A DNA stretch of 64,000 nt, from contig CABIZV010000001.1 in assembly GCA_902363335.1 (NCBI GenBank), positions 1,116,001 to 1,180,000 of the forward strand. The letters are read 5' to 3'. Below are positions 26,212 through 34,623 of this stretch, in pieces. The DNA is from Enterobacteriaceae bacterium. Lineage in GTDB: Bacteria > Pseudomonadota > Gammaproteobacteria > Enterobacterales > Enterobacteriaceae. Every line of letters starts with the position of its first letter. Within the stretch, counting starts at the first letter, position 1. A model generated the notes under the pieces. It saw only the letters and a program-made list of their open reading frames with translations. It made no database searches and was not told the origin of the DNA. Made by a program: the position numbers and the translations under genes.

Positions 26212-27663
26212 TTACTCAGAACTGATTTTCTGGTCAATGCGTTGAATCATGTACGGATAGAAAGGGTTCCACGTCACGCGCATTAACGTATCCAGATTAA
26301 CCGTCAATACTCCCCGCTCGCCGCGGGCGGAAAAGGTGCCCAGACCGATACCATACTGATTGCGGGGCTCAGGATAACGTCCGTATAACGGATCGTTTAT
26401 TGGAAAAGGCAGAGCAATATGGGAAAGGGAAAAGAGATCGGCAGGATAATCGATGCCTAATGGCTCGACGCTCTGCCGGGTTTCTTGTACAGCAACGGTG
26501 CTGGCTTGCGTTTTGGTGGTGTCTGATGTGATGTTCGTGACGATAGTCACGCTGTAATTACGCGGCGCTGGCGGCAACATTTTCGGCAACGCGCTGGCGG
26601 CCGACGCCCGGATTAACGGGGTCACGGTCGCCGCCTGGTTCAGGTCAAAGAGCACCACTTCGCTGCCGTTTGCCGGCAGTTTATCGTACAACGCGTCAAT
26701 CACTGCGCGACTGCTGACCGTAGAGTCCACAACCGACTGGAAGGTCAATATCGGCGGCAGCGCACCCAGCTTATGGTTTTGAGAATCTGCCTGGATCTGT
26801 TCTTGTAATGCCTGCGTCAGTGCATAAGATTGACGGGCGGCATTGACCGGGAACGAGTTGTATTTAAAAGGATTAAATTCGGGAATAATATCGAGCCATG
26901 CGGCTTTCGCAAAAGCAGGAAATATCGCAGGCCAGCCGGCAATACCCGTAAATCGCGCAAAGGAGGTGATGTCTATCATGGGCGAAATAAGGATAAGGCG
27001 CTGCGGTTTATCCAGCTCAGGATTATCCAGGGCATCTAACGCGTATTTTAGTGCCAGCGCGCCACCGTTGGAAAATCCAACAATATGCAACGGCAAATTC
27101 TTTTGCGTAAGTCCCCTGGCTTCTCTGACCGCCAGACGCGTCGCTGCCAGCCAGTCCTGCCATTCCACCTCCGTTAGCGCAGCGGGAACCGTACCATGCG
27201 CCGGTAAACGAATGCCGACCGCAACATAACCCTGTTGTTGATAGTTCAAGGCAATAGTGCGCAGGCTGTATGGCCCATCGGTGAGGCCATGCAGTAATAC
27301 CACGGCGCCTTTGGGTTGCCCCTGCGGTTTTAGAATAAACGAGCGATTCCAGTTCTGCGAAAAATGGTCGGGATAGACGGGGCCTTCGGCATAATAACGA
27401 TTAAGCGCGGTGCGTTGGCTGGGTTCTAATTTATCGGTGACATTAAGACGAACGGCTTCGAAAATACGATTTTCCGTGTTGATGTAGTCATTCCAGTTGG
27501 CATTATCAATCTCATGCGCCTGCATTTCCTGCGGGACAAAAGTATGCCAGCGCTCAAGGTCAGGCTTGCGTTGGATATCATATATCCGTGTCACCACCAC
27601 ACCCAGCAAGATGAAAATCACGAAATAAAAACACCGTTTAGCCCATTTTTTCAACATTCGCAT
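26212..27663 (-). CDS. Membrane-anchored alpha/beta hydrolase
   Basis: 483 residues. One membrane segment near the N-terminus (about residues 11-28, FYFVIFILLGVVVTRIY) after basic residues suggests an anchor with a periplasmic body. The hydrolase core has the oxyanion region VLLHGLTDGPYS and the nucleophile elbow GFSNGGA, as in serine esterases/lipases and monoacylglycerol lipase-like enzymes. The C-terminal third (after about 340) is less familiar. Start ATG at 27663 follows AAGGGCGAG. A lipid or ester substrate in the envelope is likely; nothing more precise can be said. Confidence 0.72.
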   Translation of the reverse strand: MRMLKKWAKRCFYFVIFILLGVVVTRIYDIQRKPDLERWHTFVPQEMQAHEIDNANWNDYINTENRIFEAVRLNVTDKLEPSQRTALNRYYAEGPVYPDHFSQNWNRSFILKPQGQPKGAVVLLHGLTDGPYSLRTIALNYQQQGYVAVGIRLPAHGTVPAALTEVEWQDWLAATRLAVREARGLTQKNLPLHIVGFSNGGALALKYALDALDNPELDKPQRLILISPMIDITSFARFTGIAGWPAIFPAFAKAAWLDIIPEFNPFKYNSFPVNAARQSYALTQALQEQIQADSQNHKLGALPPILTFQSVVDSTVSSRAVIDALYDKLPANGSEVVLFDLNQAATVTPLIRASAASALPKMLPPAPRNYSVTIVTNITSDTTKTQASTVAVQETRQSVEPLGIDYPADLFSLSHIALPFPINDPLYGRYPEPRNQYGIGLGTFSARGERGVLTVNLDTLMRVTWNPFYPYMIQRIDQKISSE

Positions 27664-27690
27664 TTTCTCGCCCTTTGCGTTTTTACCATG

Positions 27691-28038
27691 CTAGCGCGTA
27701 AGCGTAGTCATGTAATACAGTCCCGCCAGCACTATCACATTCACGATGACGCTTGCGAAAAAGAAGGTTTTAAACGGCTGCTTTTGCGTTTTATGACGAA
27801 AGAGCTGCTGGCCAACGATGGCGCCAGGCCAGCCTCCCACAACCCCTAATACCAGCAGCGTCGATTCAGGCACCCGACGCCAGGCCTTGCGCGCCGCAGT
27901 TTTATCGACACCGTAAATAATAAACGTCAGTAGACTGGCGAGCAGGAACCACACGGCTGCGGGATGTAACGTTAACAGGCTGCCCACGGCGGCAAGCGCC
28001 AGAAGTAAATAACAAAAACGATTAAGATTCATACCCAT
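27691..28038 (-). CDS. DUF1294 small membrane protein
   Basis: About 115 residues with three or four membrane segments. The segment ESTLLVLGVVGGWPGAIVGQQLFRHKTQKQPF is the hallmark of the DUF1294 family, whose function is unknown (some members carry an added cold-shock domain, absent here). The start is uncertain: ATG at 28038, ATG at 28032 or GTG at 28059; none has a strong ribosome site. It lies 27 bp upstream of the hydrolase gene on the same strand. Confidence 0.78.
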   Translation of the reverse strand: MGMNLNRFCYLLLALAAVGSLLTLHPAAVWFLLASLLTFIIYGVDKTAARKAWRRVPESTLLVLGVVGGWPGAIVGQQLFRHKTQKQPFKTFFFASVIVNVIVLAGLYYMTTLTR

Positions 28039-28095
28039 AGTCACAATTATTGTCCGCACGTACCCACGGAGATTATACCCGGAAAAAGGCAGCCG

Positions 28096-28971
28096 TTACG
28101 CCAGATGTTCTTTGATAGCATCCAGAAACAGCCCGAGCGCTGCATGTTGGTGATCGCGTGACTGATAAAGCCCGTAAATACCTAGCGGCTGTGGCTCCAG
28201 CTGTGGCAGCACCCTCACCAACCGACCGCTGGCTAGTCCGGCTCGCGCCTCAATTTCAGGCACCATCGCCACGCCAACATCCGCCTGCGCCATCTCACAT
28301 AACAGCGACGATATTCCGGCGCTAAAATTGCCGTGCACCGCCACCGATATCACCCCGTTATCTTTATCGCGAAAAGACCACGACTGCCCGGAGAAGCGGC
28401 TGTAGTGCAAACAATTATGTTGCGCGAGATCTTCAACGCTCGCCGGTACACCCGCACGCGCAAGATAGCCCGGCGACGCACACACTACCGACTGGCAGTC
28501 CCCAAGATAACGCGCAATAGCCCCGGGTTCCGGTTCGTTGGTTATCCGAATCGCGAGGTCGATTCGCTCACCGACCAGGCTTACCGGATGGTTGTTAATA
28601 TCCACCTCAATACGTAACGCCGGATACCGAGCCAAAAAAGCCGGGATAACCGGCCCCAGCAGGTGCGAGGCCGTAAAGTGCGCACTGGCGATGCGTAAGG
28701 TGCCGGACGGGGTGACGCGGGTCGTATCACCTTCAATACCCTGCGATAACTGGGCCAGCTGCCGGGTCTTTTCCAGCGTTTTTTCACCTGCGGGCGTGAT
28801 GGTTAACCGCCGGGTTGAGCGGTGAATTAAGCGTGCTCCAGCCCACTTTTCCATCTCATCAAGATAACGACTCACCATCGGACGAGAGATCCCAAGCGAC
28901 CGCGCTGCCGCACTGAGGCTACCGAGCTCGCAGATGCGATTGTAGGTGATTGCCGCCATGATCCTGTCCAT
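28096..28971 (-). CDS. LysR-family transcriptional regulator
   Basis: 291 residues from the ATG at 28971, preceded by GGGGATG. The winged helix-turn-helix is at about 17-40 (GSLSAAARSLGISRPMVSRYLDEMEKWAG), the effector domain from about 90. The framework (TRRLTITPAGE, GTLRIAS, YPALRIEVDI) is that of the DmlR/PtxR-like branch. It is divergent from the secreted MBL-fold gene 118 bp away, which is its likely target. The open frame extends to 29070, but the added N-terminus is not LysR-like. Confidence 0.87.
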   Translation of the reverse strand: MDRIMAAITYNRICELGSLSAAARSLGISRPMVSRYLDEMEKWAGARLIHRSTRRLTITPAGEKTLEKTRQLAQLSQGIEGDTTRVTPSGTLRIASAHFTASHLLGPVIPAFLARYPALRIEVDINNHPVSLVGERIDLAIRITNEPEPGAIARYLGDCQSVVCASPGYLARAGVPASVEDLAQHNCLHYSRFSGQSWSFRDKDNGVISVAVHGNFSAGISSLLCEMAQADVGVAMVPEIEARAGLASGRLVRVLPQLEPQPLGIYGLYQSRDHQHAALGLFLDAIKEHLA

Positions 28972-29089
28972 CACATCCCCATTTGATCGTTTTATGAAAC
29001 TCAGCATGTATTGTTTCAGGAATTCTAGCAGAAGCCAGAATCGGTAGAATGCAAAAGACACGATAAACACTCATTCTCCAGGATGCCTC

Positions 29090-29941
29090 ATGAATCTCAA
29101 ATCTCTCACGCTGGTTTTATCCCTCGCCGCCGCCCCGGCCTTTGCCGCCCCACTCCACCTTGAGGTTTACAATCCTCAGGATAAAGGTATTTTCCCGGTC
29201 TCTTCCACGCTGGTATCCGGGCCTAAAGAAGCGGTCTTGTTTGATGCCCAGTTCAGCGTCAACGATGGCGAGAAACTGGTGCAGATGATTAAGGCCAGCG
29301 GTAAAACGCTTAAAGAGATTGTCATCACCTCCGGCGATCCTGATTTCTATTTCGGTCTTGAGCCGCTGGTGAAAGCCTTCCCTCAGGCCAAAGTCGTGGC
29401 CTCGCAAGCGGTGGTTTCGCACATCCTGGCGACAAAAGACGCTAAGCTGGCCTTCTGGGGGCCGCAGATGAAAGACGGCGCACCGACAAAAATCATCGTG
29501 CCGCAGGTGGCAACGACCACCCGTTTTACCGTTGATGGTGAACCGCTGGAGCTTAAACACGCCGGTGATTATGCGGCCTACGTGTGGATCCCAGCGAACA
29601 AAGCGATTCTGGGCGGCACCGGTATTGCTTCCGGTATTCACGTCTGGACGGCAGATACGCAAACCCCAGAGATTCGTCAGGGTTGGATAAAGGTGCTTGG
29701 CGAAATGCAGGCGCGGAAACCGCAGCAGGTTATTCCAGGTCACTATCTTGGGGAGCGTCCGGCCAATGACGCGGCAATCGCCTTCACCCGCGGTTATCTG
29801 CAAGCCTTTGAACAGGCGCTGAAAGACCAGAAAGGATCGGCTGCGGTTATCAAAACAATGAAAGCCGCCTACCCTGACCTGGCAGAGGATAGCTCTCTGG
29901 AACTGAGCGCAAAGGTCAATACCGGTGAGATGAAGTGGTAG
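29090..29941 (+). CDS. Secreted MBL-fold protein with degenerate metal site
   Basis: 283 residues with signal peptide MNLKSLTLVLSLAAAPAFA. The metallo-beta-lactamase fold is seen in the order FDAQFSVNDGEKLVQMIKAS, then the motif place EIVITSGDPDFYFGLEPL, then GDYAAYVWIPANKAILGGTG and IPGHYLGE. The usual HxHxDH zinc motif is replaced by SGDPDF, so at most one Asp of this motif remains. Related secreted proteins carry HGDPDFYFG-type motifs. It may be a binding protein or an atypical hydrolase. It is divergent from a LysR regulator and ends at a strong terminator. Confidence 0.78.
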   Translation: MNLKSLTLVLSLAAAPAFAAPLHLEVYNPQDKGIFPVSSTLVSGPKEAVLFDAQFSVNDGEKLVQMIKASGKTLKEIVITSGDPDFYFGLEPLVKAFPQAKVVASQAVVSHILATKDAKLAFWGPQMKDGAPTKIIVPQVATTTRFTVDGEPLELKHAGDYAAYVWIPANKAILGGTGIASGIHVWTADTQTPEIRQGWIKVLGEMQARKPQQVIPGHYLGERPANDAAIAFTRGYLQAFEQALKDQKGSAAVIKTMKAAYPDLAEDSSLELSAKVNTGEMKW

Positions 29942-29996
29942 CGCTACGGCGCAACGTTGCGTAAAAAATAAGGGCCACGAAACTGGCTCTCCATGA

Positions 29997-30029
29997 ATGG
30001 GTATCGTCTTTCGACGATACCCATTGTGT
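29997..30029 (+). terminator. Terminator between convergent genes
   Basis: Perfect 12-bp stem ATGGGTATCGTC/GACGATACCCAT with TTTC loop, followed by TGTGTTTT on the plus strand. It serves the MBL-fold gene and may also stop the minus-strand methyltransferase transcript. Confidence 0.82.
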
Positions 30030-30035
30030 TTTAAA

Positions 30036-30782
30036 TTAACGTCGCATTAATGCAAAAACACCCCAGCCAAAATACTCTCTGGTCAAGCTAACATGGCGCT
30101 CAGGCGCTAGTGTCAGCTCTGCCCTTACCTCCGGCGCAAAGTCGTCATCAGGATTGGCCGTCAGCCAACGGCGCAGCGTCAGCCATTTTGCGGCTTCATA
30201 TCTGTCCCACCCCTCCTGGTCTGCCAGCACCATTTCCACGACGTCGTACCCCAATGTCGCAAACGAGGTGACCAGCTCAGGCAGAGTGAGAAAATCAGCC
30301 AGCGAGGTTGCCCCACAGGCTTTCGCAATATCCTGCGTAGCAGGAACCTGGCGCCAGTAAGGTTCACCGATAAGCAGCATTCCGCCGGGCTTCAGGCTTT
30401 GCTCCAATAACTCGAGGGTGCCAGCAACGCCGCCGCCAATCCAGGTGGCCCCAATGCAGGCGGCAATGTCGCATTTATCCGCTACGATATAGCCCGCGGC
30501 GTCGTTATGCTCAAAATGCACGCGTTCACTGACGCCCAGCTCCTCGGCTCGCCGTATAGCCTGTTCGGTGAACAGTGGACTCATATCAATACCGATGCCA
30601 GTAATCGCGTGATCGCGCGCCCAGGTGCAAAGCATCTCCCCCGAGCCGCTGCCCAAATCAAGAATGCGCGCACCGGGCGTCATCCGTAAAACACGCCCCA
30701 GCGTGGCATACTTTTCCGCGGTGAAGGGATTATGAATGCGGTGTTCACTTTCGCTAATCGTAAAAATACGTGGGATATCCAT
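30036..30782 (-). CDS. SAM-dependent methyltransferase (class I)
   Basis: 248 residues with the Rossmann methyltransferase motif I ILDLGSGSGEMLCTWA near residue 38, acidic end of strand 2 (GIGIDMSPLF), and motif III-like region AACIGATWIGGGVAGTLELLEQSLKPGGMLLIGEPYW. Small-molecule or protein substrate unknown. It starts 10 bp after the yjhX-like gene, so the two form an operon. No signal peptide; cytoplasmic. Confidence 0.82.
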   Translation of the reverse strand: MDIPRIFTISESEHRIHNPFTAEKYATLGRVLRMTPGARILDLGSGSGEMLCTWARDHAITGIGIDMSPLFTEQAIRRAEELGVSERVHFEHNDAAGYIVADKCDIAACIGATWIGGGVAGTLELLEQSLKPGGMLLIGEPYWRQVPATQDIAKACGATSLADFLTLPELVTSFATLGYDVVEMVLADQEGWDRYEAAKWLTLRRWLTANPDDDFAPEVRAELTLAPERHVSLTREYFGWGVFALMRR

Positions 30783-30792
30783 TATCCTCTCC

Positions 30793-31050
30793 TTAACGGT
30801 TGTCTAATTGAGCGCGGACGTTGTTCAGCCCCGTGGTGTTAATACGGTACGGCTGACCATTGACGGACTTAATGAGTTTCTTGGTTTTGAGTTTTTTAAA
30901 CACGCTGAGCGTGCAGTCGCTAAGCAAAAATCCTTCGCGGCTGTAGCATTCAACGGAAGTGACGCGGCCTGAAGCATCGCGGACGTGCGCGATACGTCCA
31001 CCTTTGGCGAGAACGTGTAAGGTACGTTGTTCCTTGCGGGATAAATTCAT
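30793..31050 (-). CDS. yjhX: YjhX-family protein (UPF0386)
   Basis: 85 residues, the same length as E. coli YjhX and almost identical to it (MNLSRKEQRTLHVLAKGGRI ... GQPYRINTTGLNNVRAQLDN). In E. coli YjhX has been described as a toxin paired with the acetyltransferase YjhQ. Here no YjhQ follows; the next gene, 10 bp away, encodes a methyltransferase. A large nested inverted repeat lies directly upstream. Toxin activity here is inference; the protein may also be a DNA-binding winged-helix-type factor. Confidence 0.88.
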   Translation of the reverse strand: MNLSRKEQRTLHVLAKGGRIAHVRDASGRVTSVECYSREGFLLSDCTLSVFKKLKTKKLIKSVNGQPYRINTTGLNNVRAQLDNR

Positions 31051-31064
31051 ACTGGAAAACCTGT

Positions 31065-31176
31065 GTAATCATCATGGCAAAACGTGGAAACACACGGCGG
31101 TGTTCGCAGACAATTTCGGCGCATTGATAATCAGTCCGGCCTGAACAGGTCGGGAAGCTGATTATCAGATGATTAC
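31065..31176. promoter_or_regulatory. Nested inverted repeats upstream of yjhX
   Basis: Outer arms GTAATCATC (31065-31073) and GATGATTAC (31168-31176) pair perfectly. Inside them GATAATCAG (31126-31134) pairs with CTGATTATC (31158-31166), and inside that CCGGCCTG with CAGGTCGG. The outer left arm starts 14 bp before the yjhX start codon. It may be an operator with two dyads or a leader RNA structure. The rest of the 293-bp gap to the next gene shows nothing else I can name. Confidence 0.6.
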
Positions 31177-31343
31177 ATTTTCCAGCATCAAAGCCTCGGG
31201 GTGAGTTGAGAGTTATTTACGCGATGAATAATAACACGCAATTTTTATGGGTGTATTCGACAGAGTGAAAAATGTGACGCACTTCGGGATTTTCCCCTGA
31301 AGCCGGTTTAAAGCCCCCTCGGGCCGAGAAACAGGGAATGTGA

Positions 31344-31715
31344 TTATTGTACGCTGCTCACACGTACTACCGGCGGCTGCATTTTTTTATCCAGACTGCC
31401 ATGAATGCGGATTGTGTGCTCCGGTTTGACCGTGCGTCCATGAAACGCCGCAAGCGGGATCTGCACGTGCATGGTGCCGGTTTTATCCTGCAAGGTATAT
31501 TTATCCCCCTCCTGATGCGCCACCAGCTTGCCGCGTAAGGCAATCGTTGCGCCGTCGTCCATCGTCTGGGCTTCATTAATCGTGGTGAGTGGAATATCTT
31601 CGCTACCGTGCTGACCATCGGCTAACGCGTGAGGAGACGGTGGCGCTGAAGTCTCAACCGCAAAAGCGCCAGGAATAATAAGAAAAGCTAATAATGGCAT
31701 CGTCGAAAATTTCAT
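31344..31715 (-). CDS. YgiW/YdeI-type periplasmic OB-fold protein
   Basis: 123 residues, signal peptide MKFSTMPLLAFLIIPGAFA. The mature part TTINEAQTMDDGATIALRGKLVAHQEGDKYTLQDKTGTMHVQIP ... IRIHGSLDKKMQPPVVRVSSVQ is the bacterial OB-fold (BOF) pattern of YgiW, YdeI and VisP, periplasmic stress proteins. It has a somewhat long linker after the signal. The gene stands alone, with an AT-rich stretch of about 300 bp separating it from the divergent SDR gene. Exact role unknown; cation, peroxide or antimicrobial peptide tolerance is known for relatives. Confidence 0.8.
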   Translation of the reverse strand: MKFSTMPLLAFLIIPGAFAVETSAPPSPHALADGQHGSEDIPLTTINEAQTMDDGATIALRGKLVAHQEGDKYTLQDKTGTMHVQIPLAAFHGRTVKPEHTIRIHGSLDKKMQPPVVRVSSVQ

Positions 31716-32013
31716 CCCCGCCCCTTTTTGCAGTGAACTTCATTTATTAAGTGTGGTTACTAATTCTTCATCCTGCAAGAATAAATAGTCTTAAAAGATA
31801 ATATCGTTACAAATCATCTTATTGACAAAAATATAAATAAGACTTTTGTATTGATCGGCCAGAATAATAATTAAATCAATAAATCAAACAGTTACATAAC
31901 AAACACCTGTTTTAATAGACTGACGTAAAAACAAAGATAAGAATATTCAACGGCCACTTTCGTCGATTTTGCTCTACGCTTATAAATCGTTGCAGAAAAA
32001 AGAGAGATTATTA
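31716..32013. other. AT-rich intergenic region
   Basis: 298 bp between the divergent OB-fold and SDR genes. A TTGACA at 31822-31827 could be a -35 for the SDR gene, but the matching -10 is poor. Nothing else is supported. Confidence 0.35.
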
Positions 32014-32922
32014 ATGTCTAATCAAAACAATCATAAAGAAGCCACCAACAAAACTCATTCAGGAAAATTTCCTGTTCCTCCTTTTCCTCGCCAGAAACAA
32101 TCTTTTCCAGGACTTGCCTGCAAAATGGATCCCCGTCCAGACCACGGGGAAGAGAGCTACAAGGGTAGCGGCCGACTTAACGGCAGAAAAGCCTTAATCA
32201 CCGGGGGTGATTCCGGTATTGGCGCTGCGGTGGCGATTGCTTTCGCCCGTGAAGGGGCGGATGTGGCGATTAATTATCTGCCAGCCGAAGAAGAGGATGC
32301 CCGTTCGGTCATCGAACTGATTGAAAAAGCGGGGAAAAAGGCGGTTGCGATCCCGGGTGACATCCGTGACGAAGCATTTTGTCAGCAACTGGTTTCGCAA
32401 GCAGCGGATGCTCTGGGCGGTCTTGATATCCTCGTCAATAATGCAGGACGTCAGCAATTCTGTGAGTCTATTGAAACACTCACCACAGAGGCATTTGACG
32501 CAACGTTTAAAACGAATGTGTATGCCATGTTCTGGATCACTAAAGCCGCTGTTCCCCACCTACAGCAAGGTAGCGTGATTATTAATACCACCTCGGTACA
32601 GGCTTATGAACCGAGTGAAATTCTGCTGGATTATGCCCAGACCAAAGCCTCTATCGTGGCTTTTACCAAATCCCTTGCCAAGCAGTTAGGCTCCAAAGGA
32701 ATACGGGTAAATGCGGTGGCACCGGGCCCATACTGGACGGCGCTGCAATGTTGTGGCGGTCAGACGCAGGAGAAGTTAGAACAGTTTGGCGCGTCTGCCC
32801 CTCTTGGCCGACCGGGTCAGCCGGTAGAAATAGCGCCGCTTTACGTCACGCTGGCGGCGGAAGAAAACAGCTACACCTCAGGTCAGGTCTGGTGCTCTGA
32901 CGGCGGGACCGGTACGTTGTAA
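32014..32922 (+). CDS. Short-chain dehydrogenase, YghA-like
   Basis: 302 residues from the ATG at 32014 (AGAGAG upstream), with the N-terminal extension (FPVPPFPRQKQSFPGLACKM) typical of YghA-type SDRs. NAD(P)-binding TGGDSGIG, NNAG and catalytic YAQTK are present. Substrate unknown; relatives are stress-induced, often sigma-S-controlled aldehyde/ketone reductases. An alternative upstream start at 31969 has no ribosome site. Confidence 0.85.
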   Translation: MSNQNNHKEATNKTHSGKFPVPPFPRQKQSFPGLACKMDPRPDHGEESYKGSGRLNGRKALITGGDSGIGAAVAIAFAREGADVAINYLPAEEEDARSVIELIEKAGKKAVAIPGDIRDEAFCQQLVSQAADALGGLDILVNNAGRQQFCESIETLTTEAFDATFKTNVYAMFWITKAAVPHLQQGSVIINTTSVQAYEPSEILLDYAQTKASIVAFTKSLAKQLGSKGIRVNAVAPGPYWTALQCCGGQTQEKLEQFGASAPLGRPGQPVEIAPLYVTLAAEENSYTSGQVWCSDGGTGTL

Positions 32923-32970
32923 CATTACGGGGGATTTGCAGGCGTGATAACACGCCTGCGGTCGTCCTAT

Positions 32971-33762
32971 TCAACGCAATAGCACCTTGCCAATAAGATA
33001 GGTTGTCGCCTGTCCACCTATAAGCACCCGCTCCCCTGCCAGCTGACAGCGTAAATTCCCACCGCGTGCGGAGATCTGGCGCGCCAACATTTGCGTTTTG
33101 CCCAGTTTTTCCGCCCAGTAAGGAATGAGCATACTGTGCGTTGAACCGGTCACCGGGTCTTCCGCCACCGCTTCGCCTGGGCAGAAGAAACGGCTGACAA
33201 AGTCGTACTCGCCCTCACCCGGGGCGGTCACGCAAACCATTTTTCCTAATGGGATCATGGCGTCAATATTCGGGCGTAGCGCCTCAAGCTGCTGTTGATT
33301 GTCCAATACCACCATATAATCGCGCGCTACCCGTACTTCCTGATAGCGGCTGATGCCTAACGCTTCAAGCAGCAACGGCGGCGGCTGAATGGACTCGGTT
33401 TCCCAGGCAGGAAAATCAAGCGTAAGCCAATCACCGTTGCGCGTCACCGTCAGCGGCCCCACGAAGCGGGTATCGAAATGGATAGCGGTGTGCGGATAAT
33501 CAAGGTATTCAAAAATGATATGCGCGGCGGCAAGCGTAGCATGCCCGCAGAGATTAATTTCCCCCTGCGTAGTAAACCAACGTAGCTCGAAGCCACCGTC
33601 GGTGGTGACGAAAAACGCGGTTTCTGACTGATTATGCTGTTGAGACATTTTCAATAAGATCTCATCAGGCAACCATTCGGTGAGAGGACAAACCGCTGCG
33701 GCGTTCCCTCCAAAAGTCACGGTGCTAAAAGCATCAACCATGTAAAAATCAATTTCTTTCAT
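32971..33762 (-). CDS. PhzF-family protein (YddE-like)
   Basis: 263 residues of the PhzF/diaminopimelate-epimerase fold. Family marks are FYMVDAFSTVTFGGNAAAVCPL at the N-terminus, the catalytic-Glu region QHNQSETAFF, GHATLAAAH and EDPVTGSTHS. Family members are isomerases, and PhzF itself acts in phenazine synthesis, but no phenazine genes are present. It is monocistronic and convergent with the SDR gene. Confidence 0.85.
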   Translation of the reverse strand: MKEIDFYMVDAFSTVTFGGNAAAVCPLTEWLPDEILLKMSQQHNQSETAFFVTTDGGFELRWFTTQGEINLCGHATLAAAHIIFEYLDYPHTAIHFDTRFVGPLTVTRNGDWLTLDFPAWETESIQPPPLLLEALGISRYQEVRVARDYMVVLDNQQQLEALRPNIDAMIPLGKMVCVTAPGEGEYDFVSRFFCPGEAVAEDPVTGSTHSMLIPYWAEKLGKTQMLARQISARGGNLRCQLAGERVLIGGQATTYLIGKVLLR

Positions 33763-34007
33763 GACATAACCTTCTCATTTTTCTCGGGACCGTCCACGCT
33801 CTACCATGACATGACCGGACGTAAAGTCGAATGCTTTTATGCACAATCATGCCTTTATTCACCACAAACGGTGTCGACCGGATTGCACGAAGTATCAGCC
33901 ACATGCCGTCGCGCTTTCCTGGTCATACGACGAATTGTGACACCACGCGCATTACCCACAATCACTTTACGGACATCTCGTCGCTTTTGATCGCTATCAA
34001 AAATAAA

Positions 34008-34027
34008 CATACCGTCTGGTCGGTATG
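34008..34027. promoter_or_regulatory. Operator-like inverted repeat before the TetR gene
   Basis: CATACCG-(6)-CGGTATG, with a -10-like TATGAT (34024-34029) inside the right arm. It lies just before the TetR start and is a probable autoregulatory operator. Confidence 0.65.
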
Positions 34028-34035
34028 ATCCCGCT

Positions 34036-34602
34036 ATGAACATGGAAGCCCAACACCGCAAAAAAGATCCGGTTCGGTTGCATCAGCAGCTGCTGGAATC
34101 GGCCGCAATGATTGCCGGTCGGGATGGTATCGCTGCCCTGTCGCTTAACGCCGTCGCCCGTGAGGCGGGAGTGAGTAAAGGCGGATTAATACACCACTTT
34201 CCCAATAAACAGGCGCTTATTTTCGCGCTGTTTGCCCGGCTGCTGGCGATTATGGAAGAAGCTATCACCGCGTTAATGCGCGATGACGGCGTCAGTTACG
34301 GTCGATTTACCCGCGCCTATCTGAACTATCTTGCCGACCTGACGGATACGCATGAAAGCCGCCAGCTGATGGTGCTGTCATTGGCCATGCCCGATGAACC
34401 GGTGCTTCGCCAATGCTGGCGCGACTGGATGCTGGGCCATCTTGCCCGGGGCGATGCGTTAGACAACGGCCCCACCGGGACGCTGGTGCGCTATGCCGCA
34501 GACGGTATCTGGCTCTCTGAGTTGACGGAAGGGATAACGATGAGCGCCGAGCATCGACGGGCACTGGTCGCCTCCCTTAATAAGATGACGCTTCCCGCGT
34601 GA
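34036..34602 (+). CDS. TetR-family regulator
   Basis: 188 residues. N-terminal helix-turn-helix LSLNAVAREAGVSKGGLIHHFPNKQALIFALF (about 37-68), ligand domain unlike characterised members. Two possible starts (34036 and 34042, MNME). The upstream space to the divergent PhzF gene is 273 bp and holds a dyad that is its likely operator. It could control itself, the PhzF-like gene or the MarT-like genes that follow 21 bp later. Confidence 0.82.
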   Translation: MNMEAQHRKKDPVRLHQQLLESAAMIAGRDGIAALSLNAVAREAGVSKGGLIHHFPNKQALIFALFARLLAIMEEAITALMRDDGVSYGRFTRAYLNYLADLTDTHESRQLMVLSLAMPDEPVLRQCWRDWMLGHLARGDALDNGPTGTLVRYAADGIWLSELTEGITMSAEHRRALVASLNKMTLPA

Positions 34603-34623
34603 AGCACACAGGCTGAGGCCGCG

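Noticed and set aside
29117..29803. 228-codon minus-strand frame opposite the MBL-fold gene
   Set aside because: The plus-strand gene has signal peptide, ribosome site and terminator; the antisense frame has none.
33855..34061. 68-codon minus-strand frame between the PhzF and TetR genes
   Set aside because: No family match or ribosome site, and it covers the TetR operator region.
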